From assembly GCA_050946375.1 (NCBI GenBank), contig JBMNUT010000002.1, positions 124,001 through 188,000 of the forward strand: a stretch of 64,000 bases of DNA, read 5' to 3'. Both the position numbers and the translations under genes were made by a program. Under the pieces are notes generated by a model that saw only the letters and a program-made list of their open reading frames with translations, was not told the DNA's origin and ran no database searches. The stretch's first letter is position 1, and every line of letters starts with the position of its first letter. This DNA is from UBA1794 sp050946375. Lineage in GTDB: Bacteria > Bacteroidota > Bacteroidia > Bacteroidales > Bacteroidaceae. Positions 52,815-62,455 of this stretch are shown here, one piece after another.

Positions 52815-53939
52815 ATGAATTTATTCGACGTTTATCCCCTTTTCGACGTAAACATAGTCAAAGGGCTCGGTTGCCACGTATGGGACGACAAAGGGACGGA
52901 ATATCTTGACCTCTATGGCGGGCACGCCGTAATTTCCATAGGCCACTCCCACCCCCACTACGTGGAGCAAATCAGCAAACAGGTAGCCCAACTGGGCTTC
53001 TACTCCAACTCCGTCATCAACCGCCTGCAGCAAACCTTCGCACAACGGCTGGGCAAAGCCACCGGCGACTACGAAGACTACAGCCTCTTCCTCGTCAATT
53101 CCGGTGCGGAGGCCAACGAAAACGCACTGAAGCTGGCCTCATTCCACAACGGGCGCAAGCGCCTCATCTCCATCAACAAGGCCTTTCACGGACGGACTTC
53201 CCTCGCCGTAGAAGTCACCAATAACCCCAAAATCGTAGCGCCCGTCAATGAGAGCGAAAACGTTACCTTCCTGCCCATGAACGACGCCGAAGCTGCCCGC
53301 CGCGAGATAGAGAAAGGCGACGTATGTGCCGTCATCATCGAAGGAATACAAGGCGTAGGCGGCATCGTCCTCCCCACCACCGAATATTTGCGCGAGCTGC
53401 GCGAGCTCTGTACGGCTACGGGCACCGTCCTCATCCTCGACGAAATCCAGTCGGGATACGGCCGCAGCGGAAAATTCTTCGCCCACCAATACGCCGGCAT
53501 ACGCCCCGACCTCATCACCGTGGCCAAGGGTATTGCCAACGGATTCCCCATGAGCGCCGTACTCATCAGCCCCATTTTCAAACCCGTCTACGGCATGCTC
53601 GGCACCACCTTCGGCGGAAATCACCTGGCCTGCGCCGCAGCGCTCGCCGTGCTCGACGTGATGGAGTCGGAACACCTGGTTGAAAACGCGGCAACCGTAG
53701 GCGCATACCTCAAAAACGAGCTCCAGCAAATTCCCGGCATCAAGGAAGTGCGCGGAATAGGGCTCATGATCGGACTCGAATTCGAAGCCCCCATCAAGGA
53801 ACTCCGCCAGCGGCTCATCTACGAGCAGCACGTCTTCACCGGCGCCAGCGGTACCAACGTCATCCGGCTGCTGCCGCCTCTCTGCCTGAGCAAGGAGGAA
53901 GCAGACGAATTCGTAGCGCGCCTCAAAAAATTACTCTAA
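52815..53939 (+). CDS. argD: Acylornithine aminotransferase
   Basis: A 374-residue class III PLP aminotransferase. Motifs include LVNSGAEANENALKLA (phosphate-binding), FHGRTSLAVEVTNNP, LILDEIQSGYGRSGKFFAHQ and the PLP lysine in ITVAKGIANGFPMSAVL. It converts N-acylglutamate semialdehyde to N-acylornithine with glutamate. Acetyl or succinyl preference cannot be told by eye. Confidence 0.95.
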   Translation: MNLFDVYPLFDVNIVKGLGCHVWDDKGTEYLDLYGGHAVISIGHSHPHYVEQISKQVAQLGFYSNSVINRLQQTFAQRLGKATGDYEDYSLFLVNSGAEANENALKLASFHNGRKRLISINKAFHGRTSLAVEVTNNPKIVAPVNESENVTFLPMNDAEAARREIEKGDVCAVIIEGIQGVGGIVLPTTEYLRELRELCTATGTVLILDEIQSGYGRSGKFFAHQYAGIRPDLITVAKGIANGFPMSAVLISPIFKPVYGMLGTTFGGNHLACAAALAVLDVMESEHLVENAATVGAYLKNELQQIPGIKEVRGIGLMIGLEFEAPIKELRQRLIYEQHVFTGASGTNVIRLLPPLCLSKEEADEFVARLKKLL

Positions 53940-53971
53940 CTCACAACCCCCCAAAATACCCTTTTTACAGT

Positions 53972-54766
53972 ATGAAAATAGCTATCATCGGAGCCGGAAA
54001 CCTGGGTGGTTCCATCGCCCGGGGCTTGTCGAAAGGCGAAATGTTCAAGTCTTCCGACATTATCTGCACCTCCAACGAGCAACCCGTGCTCGACCGTTTA
54101 CACGAAGAGAACCCCGAATGGGACGTAATGATGGACAACTGCGCCGCAGTACGCAAGGCAGACATCGTGTTGCTCTCCGTAAAGCCCTGGCTCATAGGCC
54201 CCATTATTCAGGAAATCAAGCCTGCTCTCGACTACAGCCGCCAGATTCTCATCTCCGCCGCTGCAGGAGTCACGCTCGACGAGCTGCGCAATTTCCTGTT
54301 GAAGAATGGCGAATACAAACTTCCCACCTTCTTCCGCGTCATTCCCAATACGGCCGTTTCCGTAAGGAGCAGCATGACGTTCATTTGCACCAAGGAAGCC
54401 ACTCCGGAGCAGACCGCTTTGGTTGAACGCCTCTTCAACGAACTGGGAACAGCCATGGTCATCGACGAGCGACTCATGAGCGCAGCCACGGCACTCGCCT
54501 CCTGCGGCATAGCATACGCCCTGCGCTACATACGCGCCAGCATAGAGGGCGGCGTAGAAATGGGCTTCTATCCCGCACAAGCCCAGGAAATCGTAATCCG
54601 CACCGTACGCGGCGCCACCGAACTGCTCCTGGCCAACAAGAGCAACCCCGAGCAGGAAATCGACAAAGTGACAACCCCGGGCGGCATCACCATCAAGGGC
54701 CTCAACGAAATGGCCATGTCCGGATTCACCTCTTCCGTAATACGCGGACTGAAAGCCGGCCTGTAA
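53972..54766 (+). CDS. proC: Pyrroline-5-carboxylate reductase
   Basis: A 264-residue NAD(P)H enzyme making proline. The N-terminal Rossmann loop is AIIGAGNLGGSIARGL; the C-terminal signature has TTPGGITIKGLNEM (around 230-245). Last gene of the arginine operon, 32 bp after argD. It also supplies the step that converts the HypD product pyrroline-5-carboxylate to proline. Confidence 0.95.
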   Translation: MKIAIIGAGNLGGSIARGLSKGEMFKSSDIICTSNEQPVLDRLHEENPEWDVMMDNCAAVRKADIVLLSVKPWLIGPIIQEIKPALDYSRQILISAAAGVTLDELRNFLLKNGEYKLPTFFRVIPNTAVSVRSSMTFICTKEATPEQTALVERLFNELGTAMVIDERLMSAATALASCGIAYALRYIRASIEGGVEMGFYPAQAQEIVIRTVRGATELLLANKSNPEQEIDKVTTPGGITIKGLNEMAMSGFTSSVIRGLKAGL

Positions 54767-54788
54767 ACCCGATATTTGCCCCGCATCT

Positions 54789-54830
54789 TTCGCCCGAAAG
54801 TGCCGCCACTTTTCCCGAAAAGACGCAAGG
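54789..54830. repeat. 22-bp palindromic repeat pair after proC
   Basis: GAAAGTGCCGCCACTTTTCCCGAAAAG, just before the operon terminator. Confidence 0.75.
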
Positions 54831-54848
54831 CAAACGACAAGAACCCGC

Positions 54849-54887
54849 AAGGGCGTGTGCAAACCGATGCGCACGCCCTTTGCTTTT
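54849..54887 (+). terminator. Terminator of the arginine-proline operon
   Basis: Stem aagggcgtgtgc / gcgcacgccctt (one G-T pair) followed by TGCTTTT. Confidence 0.8.
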
Positions 54888-54959
54888 ACCCCGCGGCAAA
54901 AAAATGAAGAAGCAATGCAAAAAAACACAAAGCCGCAAGGCTATCTCCCGTCGGCAGCC

Positions 54960-54967
54960 TATCTTTG
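54960..54967 (+). promoter_or_regulatory. Candidate -7 box for the lipoprotein at 54993
   Basis: TATCTTTG, 26 bp before the ATG; no -33 element recognised. Confidence 0.45.
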
Positions 54968-54992
54968 ACCCAACGATTACCCCCCAAAAGCC

Positions 54993-55901
54993 ATGAAGTT
55001 ACTCCCCCTCCTGCTCCCCATGCTGCTCCTGCTGACAGCCTGCCCCGCCGCCAGACACCACAACCGGCCGCAGTCCACGTCCCAACCCGACAGCATCTGC
55101 ATCGAAGGCCAGGCAGATACCGCCTTTCTCCGCACCGCCGGCTCCGCGGTGCTCACCGTATGCCCCCTCGCCGCGCCGCTTAACGCAGCCCAACCCTCGG
55201 GCAGCGACGGCACACCGTTGCGCTTCCCCCTCACGAAAGACGGGCACTTCACGGCCGTATTCCCACAGGATTGCCCCACGCTCTGCCTCGTAACCATCGG
55301 TACGGGCAGCAGCTCGCCGCTCGACACGTCGGGCGTCTTCTTCCTCAACCCCGGCGATACCCTCCACATACAAGCCTCCTGGGACGGAAAGCGCCTCGCC
55401 CCCGACTACCGCGGCGCAACGCCCCGCATACCCCTCGCCGACTTTCGCCGGGCAAAGGACTTCTTCGACCGGCACGCCGACAGCTTCGATTCCTACACAC
55501 TCCCGGCCGAACGCGACCAGCTCCTGCTGCGTCTCGACTCGCTCCACAAAGCCCGTATCCGACTGCGCCTCGCCGCCGAAGCCGACATCTACCTCCAACT
55601 GCAGCTCAACACGGCGGCACTCGTACGGCTCGCCTCAGCGCACGACGTGCCCGACGGCTACTTCTCGTTTCTGGAATACATGGATTTAGGCAACCCCCTC
55701 GTCTATTCCACCCGCAACTGCCTAACCGCCTTCCGCAACCTCCTGGCCAATCCCTACTTCCGCCTGCCCGACCCGCAGACACTCACGCCCGACGACTGGC
55801 AAGACCAAGCCCGGAAAGCCCTCGACCCCTTCATCCATTCCCCAAACCGCCTCTTCTATCCTCTCCTCTACGAGATAGCCCGCCTCAAGCCCGCACCGTA
55901 A
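54993..55901 (+). CDS. Hypothetical lipoprotein resembling the N-terminal half of TlpA-like proteins
   Basis: A 302-residue lipoprotein (LLLLTACPAARH, Cys about 17). The N-terminal part (ICIEGQADTAF... GVFFLNPGDTLHIQASWDG) resembles the beta domain that precedes thioredoxin in Bacteroides TlpA/DUF4369-type proteins, and the rest is helical. There is no thioredoxin CxxC domain and the protein ends at YEIARLKPAP, so if related it is a truncated or domain-lacking version. Function unknown. Confidence 0.7.
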   Translation: MKLLPLLLPMLLLLTACPAARHHNRPQSTSQPDSICIEGQADTAFLRTAGSAVLTVCPLAAPLNAAQPSGSDGTPLRFPLTKDGHFTAVFPQDCPTLCLVTIGTGSSSPLDTSGVFFLNPGDTLHIQASWDGKRLAPDYRGATPRIPLADFRRAKDFFDRHADSFDSYTLPAERDQLLLRLDSLHKARIRLRLAAEADIYLQLQLNTAALVRLASAHDVPDGYFSFLEYMDLGNPLVYSTRNCLTAFRNLLANPYFRLPDPQTLTPDDWQDQARKALDPFIHSPNRLFYPLLYEIARLKPAP

Positions 55902-55955
55902 AACGTAGGAAAAGCAGAAGAAAATAAGTAAAACATAGAAAAGATATATACAAAA

Positions 55956-56837
55956 ATGAACAACGGAATTGTCATAGGCATCGGGGAAATCCTGTGGGAT
56001 ATGCTGCCCGATGGGAAAAAACTGGGAGGTGCCCCGGCCAACTTCGCCTACCATGTGGCCCAATTCGGGCTGGACAGCTGCGTAGTGAGCGCCATAGGTC
56101 AGGACGAATCAGGCGCGGAAATCGAAAAGAGCCTTGCGGCCAAGGGACTGAAGCGGCAGCTCGAATCCGTACCGTACCCCACGGGCACGGTGGAAGTGGC
56201 AGTAGACGCCGCCGGAATACCCCAATATCAGATAAAAGAAAACGTAGCCTGGGACCACATCCCCTACACCTCTTCGCTGGAAGCCCTGGCCCGCTCGGCA
56301 AAAGCCGTATGCTTCGGCTCGCTGGCACAGCGCTCTTCCGTCTCCCGCGCCAGCATTCAGCGGTTTTTGAAGGCCGTTCCTTCCGAAAACGAGCCCCTTT
56401 TGATTTTCGACATCAACCTCCGTCAGCATTTCTACGAGCCCCCGACGCTCATACACTCGCTGGAATTGTGCAATATCCTCAAGATTAACGATGAGGAACT
56501 GGCCGCCATCAGCCAAATGTTCGGCTGTCCTGAGCAGGAGCAGCAGGCGCAATGCAAATGGTTCCTGCGGAAGTTCGGCCTACGCATGCTCATCCTGACG
56601 TGCGGCACGGCGGGAAGCAGCGTTTTCACGGCCGAATCTGTCTCAACACAAGCCACTCCCCGGGTAAAGGTAGCCGATACCGTGGGAGCGGGCGACTCCT
56701 TTACGGCGGCGTTCGTGGCCTCGCTGCTCAAAGGCAAGAGCATTGCCGAAGCGCACCGCACCGCCGTAGCCGTTTCGGCCTACGTCTGCACCCAGTATGG
56801 TGCCATGCCGCAACTGCCGCCGCAATACCTTCGCTGA
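55956..56837 (+). CDS. PfkB-family sugar kinase, probably fructokinase
   Basis: A 293-residue ribokinase-type enzyme phosphorylating a sugar with ATP. GEILWDMLPDGKKLGGAPANFAYHVAQFG is the N-terminal family signature for fructokinases; the catalytic Asp lies in VADTVGAGDSFTAAF (about 240-255). It is 54 bp after the lipoprotein, with its own terminator. No sucrose or levan gene is in the window to support the substrate. Confidence 0.9.
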   Translation: MNNGIVIGIGEILWDMLPDGKKLGGAPANFAYHVAQFGLDSCVVSAIGQDESGAEIEKSLAAKGLKRQLESVPYPTGTVEVAVDAAGIPQYQIKENVAWDHIPYTSSLEALARSAKAVCFGSLAQRSSVSRASIQRFLKAVPSENEPLLIFDINLRQHFYEPPTLIHSLELCNILKINDEELAAISQMFGCPEQEQQAQCKWFLRKFGLRMLILTCGTAGSSVFTAESVSTQATPRVKVADTVGAGDSFTAAFVASLLKGKSIAEAHRTAVAVSAYVCTQYGAMPQLPPQYLR

Positions 56838-56856
56838 AGATACCGCCCCTCAACCG

Positions 56857-56902
56857 AAACGGTACCGACAAGGAAAAATGCCCTTGCCGGTACCGTTTTT
56901 TT
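56857..56902 (+). terminator. Terminator after the fructokinase gene
   Basis: aaacggtaccg pairs with cggtaccgttt, extended by AAGG/CCTT, and is followed by a run of T. Confidence 0.85.
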
Positions 56903-56921
56903 GTAACTGTACGTAGACTTC

Positions 56922-58100
56922 CTACAACTCGTCCTTGCCGATTTCGGCCGCAACGCCCTGATACTGCCGCTCGAGCTGCAGCGCTGTCTGCAGATTGCGG
57001 TACACGGCGTCGGCCTCCACATAGTAGTCGGTGAGCGATATCTGCCCGCCTTCCACCGACTTGCGCAGCGCTTCGAGCGTTTGGTGCATGAGTCGCGTGT
57101 CGTATGCCGCCACGGCTGTCTCAAGTTGCCGCAGCTCCTTCACCTTCGCCCGGGCGCGCTGCTCGGCCTGAACGCGGGCTTCGTCCTGCTTGAGCCGCGC
57201 GCTGAGCTGCCGCGCGCGGGCCACTTTGACTTTGCGGCGGTTGGGAAAGAGCGAAAGGGAGCCGCCCACGAGAAAGCCATGGCTGGCTTCGCCCGTTTCC
57301 GTATTGCGCCGGTAGCCAATCTCGAGCTTCGGCAGAAGATTTTGCTTGCTTACGTTCAGCTCCTGCGCCGTAGATTCCGTCTCAGCCTCTGCGCCCCGGA
57401 GCGCAAGGTCGGAGCGCATCATCCGCTCATACAGGGCCTCGTCGCTCCCGACCGGCACGGCGGGATAGTCGGTGCCGCCGCCAAAGTCGAAAGGAACGTT
57501 CCCGTTCAGCGCCGCAAGGGCATGCAGTGTGTTCTGCCGCGTAGTCTCCATCTGCGCTTGCTCGGCGGCAATGCTCATCTGGTCCATCTTGATTTTGTTC
57601 ACCTCGATAGCCGTCGCGTCGCCATCGGCCAGTCTTTTCTCATAAAGTGCCAGCAGTTTTTCGGAATTCATGCGGCGCTTTTCGAGCAAAGTGGCAGCGC
57701 GGTTCAGATAAACCAGGTCGAGGCAAAGGCTTTTGGCCTGCCAGAGAATGTCGCGCCGTGCGCTGCGGTAACTCCAGGCAAGCGCTTCGCCGCGCGATTC
57801 GGCCGCCTTGCGCCGCGCCGCGTAGAGCGTGGGGAAATCGAAGCCTTGCGTGACGACCAGCTCGGAGCTGGCCATTCCGTCGGTTCCTCTGCGGAAAAAG
57901 GGGCTATACTCCAGCGAAAGGTCGCCGGCGGTATTCTCCGATTTGATTTCCTCCACAGCGGCTTCGTTGTCTTTCTGCAAGGCTTGCAGTTGTTTGTTGT
58001 TACGCTCTATGCAGTGCAGCAGGGAGTCTATGTCTTGCGCCTGTACGCTCCAGGCCAGCGCGCAGCAGCCCACGAGGGCCAAACAGTATCTTTTCATCAT
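56922..58100 (-). CDS. TolC-family outer-membrane channel of a metal efflux pump
   Basis: A 392-residue outer-membrane factor with a signal peptide (MMKRYCLALVGCCALAWSVQ) and the long alpha-helical repeats of the CusC/CzcC type (LHCIERNNKQLQALQKDNEAA..., SRGEALAWSYRSARRDILWQAKSLCLDLVYLN). It would be the outer exit duct for the RND pump upstream. Its start overlaps the RND stop by 4 bp, so all three pump genes form one operon. Confidence 0.9.
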   Translation of the reverse strand: MMKRYCLALVGCCALAWSVQAQDIDSLLHCIERNNKQLQALQKDNEAAVEEIKSENTAGDLSLEYSPFFRRGTDGMASSELVVTQGFDFPTLYAARRKAAESRGEALAWSYRSARRDILWQAKSLCLDLVYLNRAATLLEKRRMNSEKLLALYEKRLADGDATAIEVNKIKMDQMSIAAEQAQMETTRQNTLHALAALNGNVPFDFGGGTDYPAVPVGSDEALYERMMRSDLALRGAEAETESTAQELNVSKQNLLPKLEIGYRRNTETGEASHGFLVGGSLSLFPNRRKVKVARARQLSARLKQDEARVQAEQRARAKVKELRQLETAVAAYDTRLMHQTLEALRKSVEGGQISLTDYYVEADAVYRNLQTALQLERQYQGVAAEIGKDEL

Positions 58101-61100
58101 TGTTCGCTTGCTTGTTTTTGGGATTGGAAGACGGGGTGTTTCCGGTTCAGTAGTTCGTAGACAATCGGAATGACAAAGGCATTCAGGAACGTGGAGGTAA
58201 GCAGTCCGCCCAGAATTACCTTGGCCATCGGGCTTTGTATCTCATTGCCGGGCAAAGAGCCCCGCAGCGCCAGCGGAACCAGGGCCAGCGCCGAGCACAA
58301 GGCCGTCATGAGTATCAGATTCAAGCGGTCGAGCGAGCCCTGAATGATGCACTCGCGCAGGGAAATGCCCTCCTGTTCGCGCAGCATGTTGTAGCGGTTG
58401 ACGAGCAACATGCCGTTGCGCGTGGCAATACCGAAGAGGGAGATGAAGCCGATTACGGCCGGTATGCAGATTTCCCCCGTAGTCCAGACGAGGGCAAATA
58501 CGCCGCCAATCAGGGCCAGCGGCAAGTTGAGCAGAATAACGGCGCTCTCCAACATGTTCCGGAACTGCATGTACAGCAGGAAAAATATGACGAGCAGGCT
58601 GAAAAGCGAGGCGATCATGAGCATCCGGCTGGCGTTTCGCTCGCTTTCGAACTGGCCTCCGTACTCAACATGGTAGCCTTCCGGCAATTGCACCTGCGCT
58701 TCGATGCGCTCGCGCATGTCGTCTACCACACTGCGCAGGTCCCTTCCGCTGGCATTGGCCGAGATTACGATTTTGCGCCGTATGTTTTCCCGATTGATGC
58801 TGTTCGGTCCCGAAGTGGAGCGCAGTTCTGCCACATCGGAGAGAGGCACTTTCGTACCGTCCGGGCAGTCTATCATCAAATCGCGCATGCTTTCCATCGT
58901 TCCCCTGCATGTTTCGTCGGCACGGACTACCAGATTGAAACTTTTCTGGCCCTCGTACACCTGCGAAACGGTCTGCCCTGCCAGATTCACCTGCACGAAA
59001 GTATTGAAGTCGGAGAGGGAGATGCCGTACTTGGCCAGCATTTCCCGCCGGGGCACGATGGTAAGTTCCGGACGCTCTACCTGCTGTTCCACATTGAGGT
59101 CGGCCACTCCGTCGACCGTGCTGACGGCTTCTTTGATTTCGTTGCCGAGGGCGAACAATTCATTCAGGTCATCTCCGAAAAGCTTAATGGCTATGCTGGC
59201 ACGCGTGCCGCTCAACATGGCGTCGATGCGGTGGCTGATGGGCTGACCGATTTCGATATTCACGCCAACCAGCGTCGCAAGTTTCCGGCGCACTTCGTCT
59301 TTCAGCTCTTCGAGCGAGCGGTCTTGCAGTTCGAAGGGAGCCTCTATCTCCGAAACGTTTACGCCCAGCGCATGTTCATCCAGCTCCGCCCGGCCGGTCT
59401 TGCGGGCCACGGTCTTGATTTCGGGGATGGAAAGCAGCAATTCCTCGGCCTGTTGACCGATTTTGTCCGACTCTTCCAGGGAAATGCCCGGCAAGGAACT
59501 CACGTTTATGGTAAAGGAACCCTCGTTGAACGGCGGCAGAAAACTGTGTCCCAGCGTGAAGAAAAGTCCCAAAGCCACGACGAAAAGTGCGACAATAGCG
59601 CCCATAACCGCCTTTTTATGCTCCAGTGCGCGGAGCAAGCCATTGCGGTAATGCTTCTTCAGCCATACGACCAGAAACGCTTCCTGCGGGACACGCCCGT
59701 TCTCCATGGGGCGCTTGAGCAGATAACTGCAGAGCACCGGAGTCAACGTAAGCGCCACTACCGTCGAAGCGAACAGCGCCACGATGAACGCAATGCCTAA
59801 GGGAATAAGCATCCGCCCCTCCATTCCGCTCAAGAAGAACAAGGGAAAGAAGCTGACGATGATAATGAATGTAGAATTCAATATGGGCATACGCACCTCG
59901 CGGGAGGCGTGAAAGACCACTTCACGAATGGGTTTACGCTGACCGACGGGCAGAGCGCGGTTTTCGCGCAGGCGCTTCCACACATTTTCCACGTCGACAA
60001 TGGCGTCATCCACCAGCGAACCGATGGCAATGGCCAAGCCTCCCAGGCTCATCGTATTGATGCTTAGCCCCAAGTAGTGCAACACCAGCAGAGAAGTGAG
60101 CAGCGATACGGGAAGAGTGACGAGGGAAATGACGGTAGTACGCACGTTGGCCAGAAAAAGGAACAGCACAATCACGACAAAGAAGGCCCCTTCGTAGAGC
60201 GAGTCCTGCACATTGTCGATAGAGGCTTCGATGAAACGCGACTGGCGGAATACGTCGGTCGAGACATGCACGTCGCCTGGCAGACTTTCACGCAGGTCGC
60301 TCAGCGCTTCTTCCAGATGTTCTGTCAACTCGAGCGTGCCGGTAGCGGGTTGCTTGGTCACGGTCAGCAGAACGGCGGGCTTCCCTTTTTCAGAAGCGAG
60401 CCCCAATTTGGGCTGTTGGGCCCCGATTCGCACATCGGCCACGTCGGAAAGTACGACGGGATTACCCGCTTCGGAGCGAACGACGGCCTGTCCTATATCT
60501 TCAACCGCATCGCTCGAGGCCAAGCCCCGCACGATATATTCATTGCCGTACTCATAAATGACGCCGCCGCTGGTGTTCTGGTTCATGGCCTGCGTGGCGG
60601 CGAGCACTTGCGAGAGGCTCACACCGTAGTGGCGCATCTGTTCAGGATGGAGCAGTATCTGGTATTCCTTGATATCGCCACCCAAGACGGCCACTTGCGC
60701 CACCCCGCCCGTCGAAAGAAGGCGCGGCCGTACCGTCCAATCGGCAAGGGTACGCAAATCCAGCATGGAGGTACTGTCGGAAGTCAGGCCCACTATGAGC
60801 ACTTCGCCCAGTATGGACGACTGAGGGCCCAGCGTCGGCGTGCCGGCACTCTCGGGGAGTGCGTCGCCAAGCGTAGCCAGTTTTTCGGAAACAATCTGCC
60901 GCGCGAGGTAAATGTCCGTATCCCAGTCGAACTCGACCCATACGACCGAGAAGCCGGTCGTAGAAGAAGAACGGACCCGACGCACATGAGTCGCCCCGTT
61001 CACGGCCGTCTCGATGGGAAAGGTGACCAGCTGTTCCACCTCTTCGGCAGCCATTCCGTTGGCTTCCGTCATGACAACCACCGTAGGGGCATTCAGGTCG

Positions 61101-61219
61101 GGGAAAACATCGACCTCCGTATGATAAGCCGTGTAGGCACCGCCCACGACAAGCAGCACCGATGCCACCAGAATCAGCAAGCGATTCTGGAGCGAGAACT
61201 TGATAATCTTGTTCAGCAT
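58097..61219 (-). CDS. Heavy-metal RND efflux pump (CusA/CzcA family)
   Basis: A 1040-residue inner-membrane proton antiporter with 12 membrane segments. HME-RND features: DVFPDLNAPTVVVMTEANGMAAEEVEQLVTFPIE near the N-terminus; the proton-relay helix with GLAIAIGSLVDDAIVDVENVWKR; HASREVRMPI; RIDAMLSGTRASIAIKLFGDDL; and FNEGSFTIN. It drives metal-ion efflux; copper/silver versus cobalt/zinc/cadmium preference is not resolved. Second gene of the operon. Confidence 0.95.
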   Translation of the reverse strand: MLNKIIKFSLQNRLLILVASVLLVVGGAYTAYHTEVDVFPDLNAPTVVVMTEANGMAAEEVEQLVTFPIETAVNGATHVRRVRSSSTTGFSVVWVEFDWDTDIYLARQIVSEKLATLGDALPESAGTPTLGPQSSILGEVLIVGLTSDSTSMLDLRTLADWTVRPRLLSTGGVAQVAVLGGDIKEYQILLHPEQMRHYGVSLSQVLAATQAMNQNTSGGVIYEYGNEYIVRGLASSDAVEDIGQAVVRSEAGNPVVLSDVADVRIGAQQPKLGLASEKGKPAVLLTVTKQPATGTLELTEHLEEALSDLRESLPGDVHVSTDVFRQSRFIEASIDNVQDSLYEGAFFVVIVLFLFLANVRTTVISLVTLPVSLLTSLLVLHYLGLSINTMSLGGLAIAIGSLVDDAIVDVENVWKRLRENRALPVGQRKPIREVVFHASREVRMPILNSTFIIIVSFFPLFFLSGMEGRMLIPLGIAFIVALFASTVVALTLTPVLCSYLLKRPMENGRVPQEAFLVVWLKKHYRNGLLRALEHKKAVMGAIVALFVVALGLFFTLGHSFLPPFNEGSFTINVSSLPGISLEESDKIGQQAEELLLSIPEIKTVARKTGRAELDEHALGVNVSEIEAPFELQDRSLEELKDEVRRKLATLVGVNIEIGQPISHRIDAMLSGTRASIAIKLFGDDLNELFALGNEIKEAVSTVDGVADLNVEQQVERPELTIVPRREMLAKYGISLSDFNTFVQVNLAGQTVSQVYEGQKSFNLVVRADETCRGTMESMRDLMIDCPDGTKVPLSDVAELRSTSGPNSINRENIRRKIVISANASGRDLRSVVDDMRERIEAQVQLPEGYHVEYGGQFESERNASRMLMIASLFSLLVIFFLLYMQFRNMLESAVILLNLPLALIGGVFALVWTTGEICIPAVIGFISLFGIATRNGMLLVNRYNMLREQEGISLRECIIQGSLDRLNLILMTALCSALALVPLALRGSLPGNEIQSPMAKVILGGLLTSTFLNAFVIPIVYELLNRKHPVFQSQKQASEQ

Positions 61220-61231
61220 GGCAGTACGGGA

Positions 61232-62386
61232 TTAGTGTTCATGATTGTGAGCCGGGATGGCGTTGCTGGCCGAAGCCAATTTTACGTGTACTGCTCCCGC
61301 TACGACTACCGCCTCGCCTTCGTGCAGCCCACGGCGTACCTCGACCCGGCGGCCGTCGGAATCGCCCAGTTCCACCGCGCACTTCCGATAGTGCAACGAG
61401 TCTTCCTGCACATAGACGAAGTGCACGCCCTGCTCTTCGGTAAGGGCTTCCACCGGCAGACTGAGCACACCGGTGCGCTTCTGCGTCAGCAAACGCACCT
61501 CCGCGTAGGAACCCGCCACGAGCCCCGCCGGCGCATTGAACTCAAAGGTTACGGGAATGTAGGGCGACGTACCGCTCTGCGCCCGCCCATAGGCCAGCAG
61601 ACGGCCGCCCATGGTGCGCAGGTCGTAGACCACATCGCTGTAGGAAGTACGGAAAGTGGCAGAAGAAATCGTACCCAAGCTGCCGTAGTAGCGCTCCGGC
61701 ACGTCGACTTGCAGGCGCAGGCGGCTGTTCTGCACGATGCTCGCCAGCGGCTGTCCGACGGAAACGTAGTCGCCTTCTTTCACCAGGCAGGCCTTCACGT
61801 AACCGCCCACGGGCGCTTTCACCGAAACGCCGCGCTCCCCCGCCTGGGGAAACGCCTCGTAAGCGATACGCGCTGCCTCATAAGCCGCCCGAGCGGCCTC
61901 GTACTCGCGCTTCGAAACGATTTGCTCTTCCACTAAATCGCGGGCGCGTTCGTATTCTTTCCTCGCCGTTTCGTAGGCAATGCGGGCCTGTTCGGCCGGA
62001 TCGCCATTCTGAACGTGCCGGCCGGAGAGGTAGAACAGCGTAGTTCCCGCAGCCAGAGGCATGCCTTCTGCCATGGAACAGGCAAACGAGACGACGCCCG
62101 GACTAGCCGCCACCACGGTGCGCTCCTCGCCCGTAGCCTCCAGTATGCGCCCGCCGGCCTCCAACACTCCGTAAAAATCGCCCCTCTCTATCCGCTCGGC
62201 GCGTACGCCGGCAGCGCGGGCCTGCTCCGGACGCAGCTCGATGTCGCCCGCATGCTCCGGGGCGGCCTCTGCCGTCTGAAGCGTTTGCGGGTCATTTTCA
62301 GCAGTCTCATGCGCTCCGTTTCCGTCGCGGCAGGAAGCCAGCAAAAACAAACCTACGGCTCCTGCAAGGAAAACATGTCTCTTCAT
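61232..62386 (-). CDS. Periplasmic adaptor of the metal efflux pump (CusB/CzcB family)
   Basis: A 384-residue membrane-fusion lipoprotein (LFLLASCRDGNG, Cys about 19). It has the lipoyl/barrel-sandwich hybrid (about 100-215), the alpha-hairpin with ARIAYETARKEYERARDLVEEQIVSKREYEAARAAY, and the beta-barrel. The C-terminus ends NAIPAHNHEH, a His-rich tail possibly for metal. It is first in the operon, 12 bp before the RND gene. Confidence 0.93.
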   Translation of the reverse strand: MKRHVFLAGAVGLFLLASCRDGNGAHETAENDPQTLQTAEAAPEHAGDIELRPEQARAAGVRAERIERGDFYGVLEAGGRILEATGEERTVVAASPGVVSFACSMAEGMPLAAGTTLFYLSGRHVQNGDPAEQARIAYETARKEYERARDLVEEQIVSKREYEAARAAYEAARIAYEAFPQAGERGVSVKAPVGGYVKACLVKEGDYVSVGQPLASIVQNSRLRLQVDVPERYYGSLGTISSATFRTSYSDVVYDLRTMGGRLLAYGRAQSGTSPYIPVTFEFNAPAGLVAGSYAEVRLLTQKRTGVLSLPVEALTEEQGVHFVYVQEDSLHYRKCAVELGDSDGRRVEVRRGLHEGEAVVVAGAVHVKLASASNAIPAHNHEH

Positions 62387-62423
62387 ATCGTCTTTTTCTA
62401 TACTTAATTAGCTTATTTCGCCG

Positions 62424-62431
62424 CAAAAGTA
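62424..62431 (-). promoter_or_regulatory. Candidate -7 box for the metal efflux operon
   Basis: Minus strand TACTTTTG, 37 bp before the adaptor start; no good -33 spacing. Confidence 0.45.
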
Positions 62432-62455
62432 GACGAATATGCCTGCAATCAGATT

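Noticed and set aside
60077..61936. Plus-strand open frame across the RND pump and adaptor genes
   Set aside because: It spans two well-defined minus-strand genes and their junction, and its product is low-complexity.
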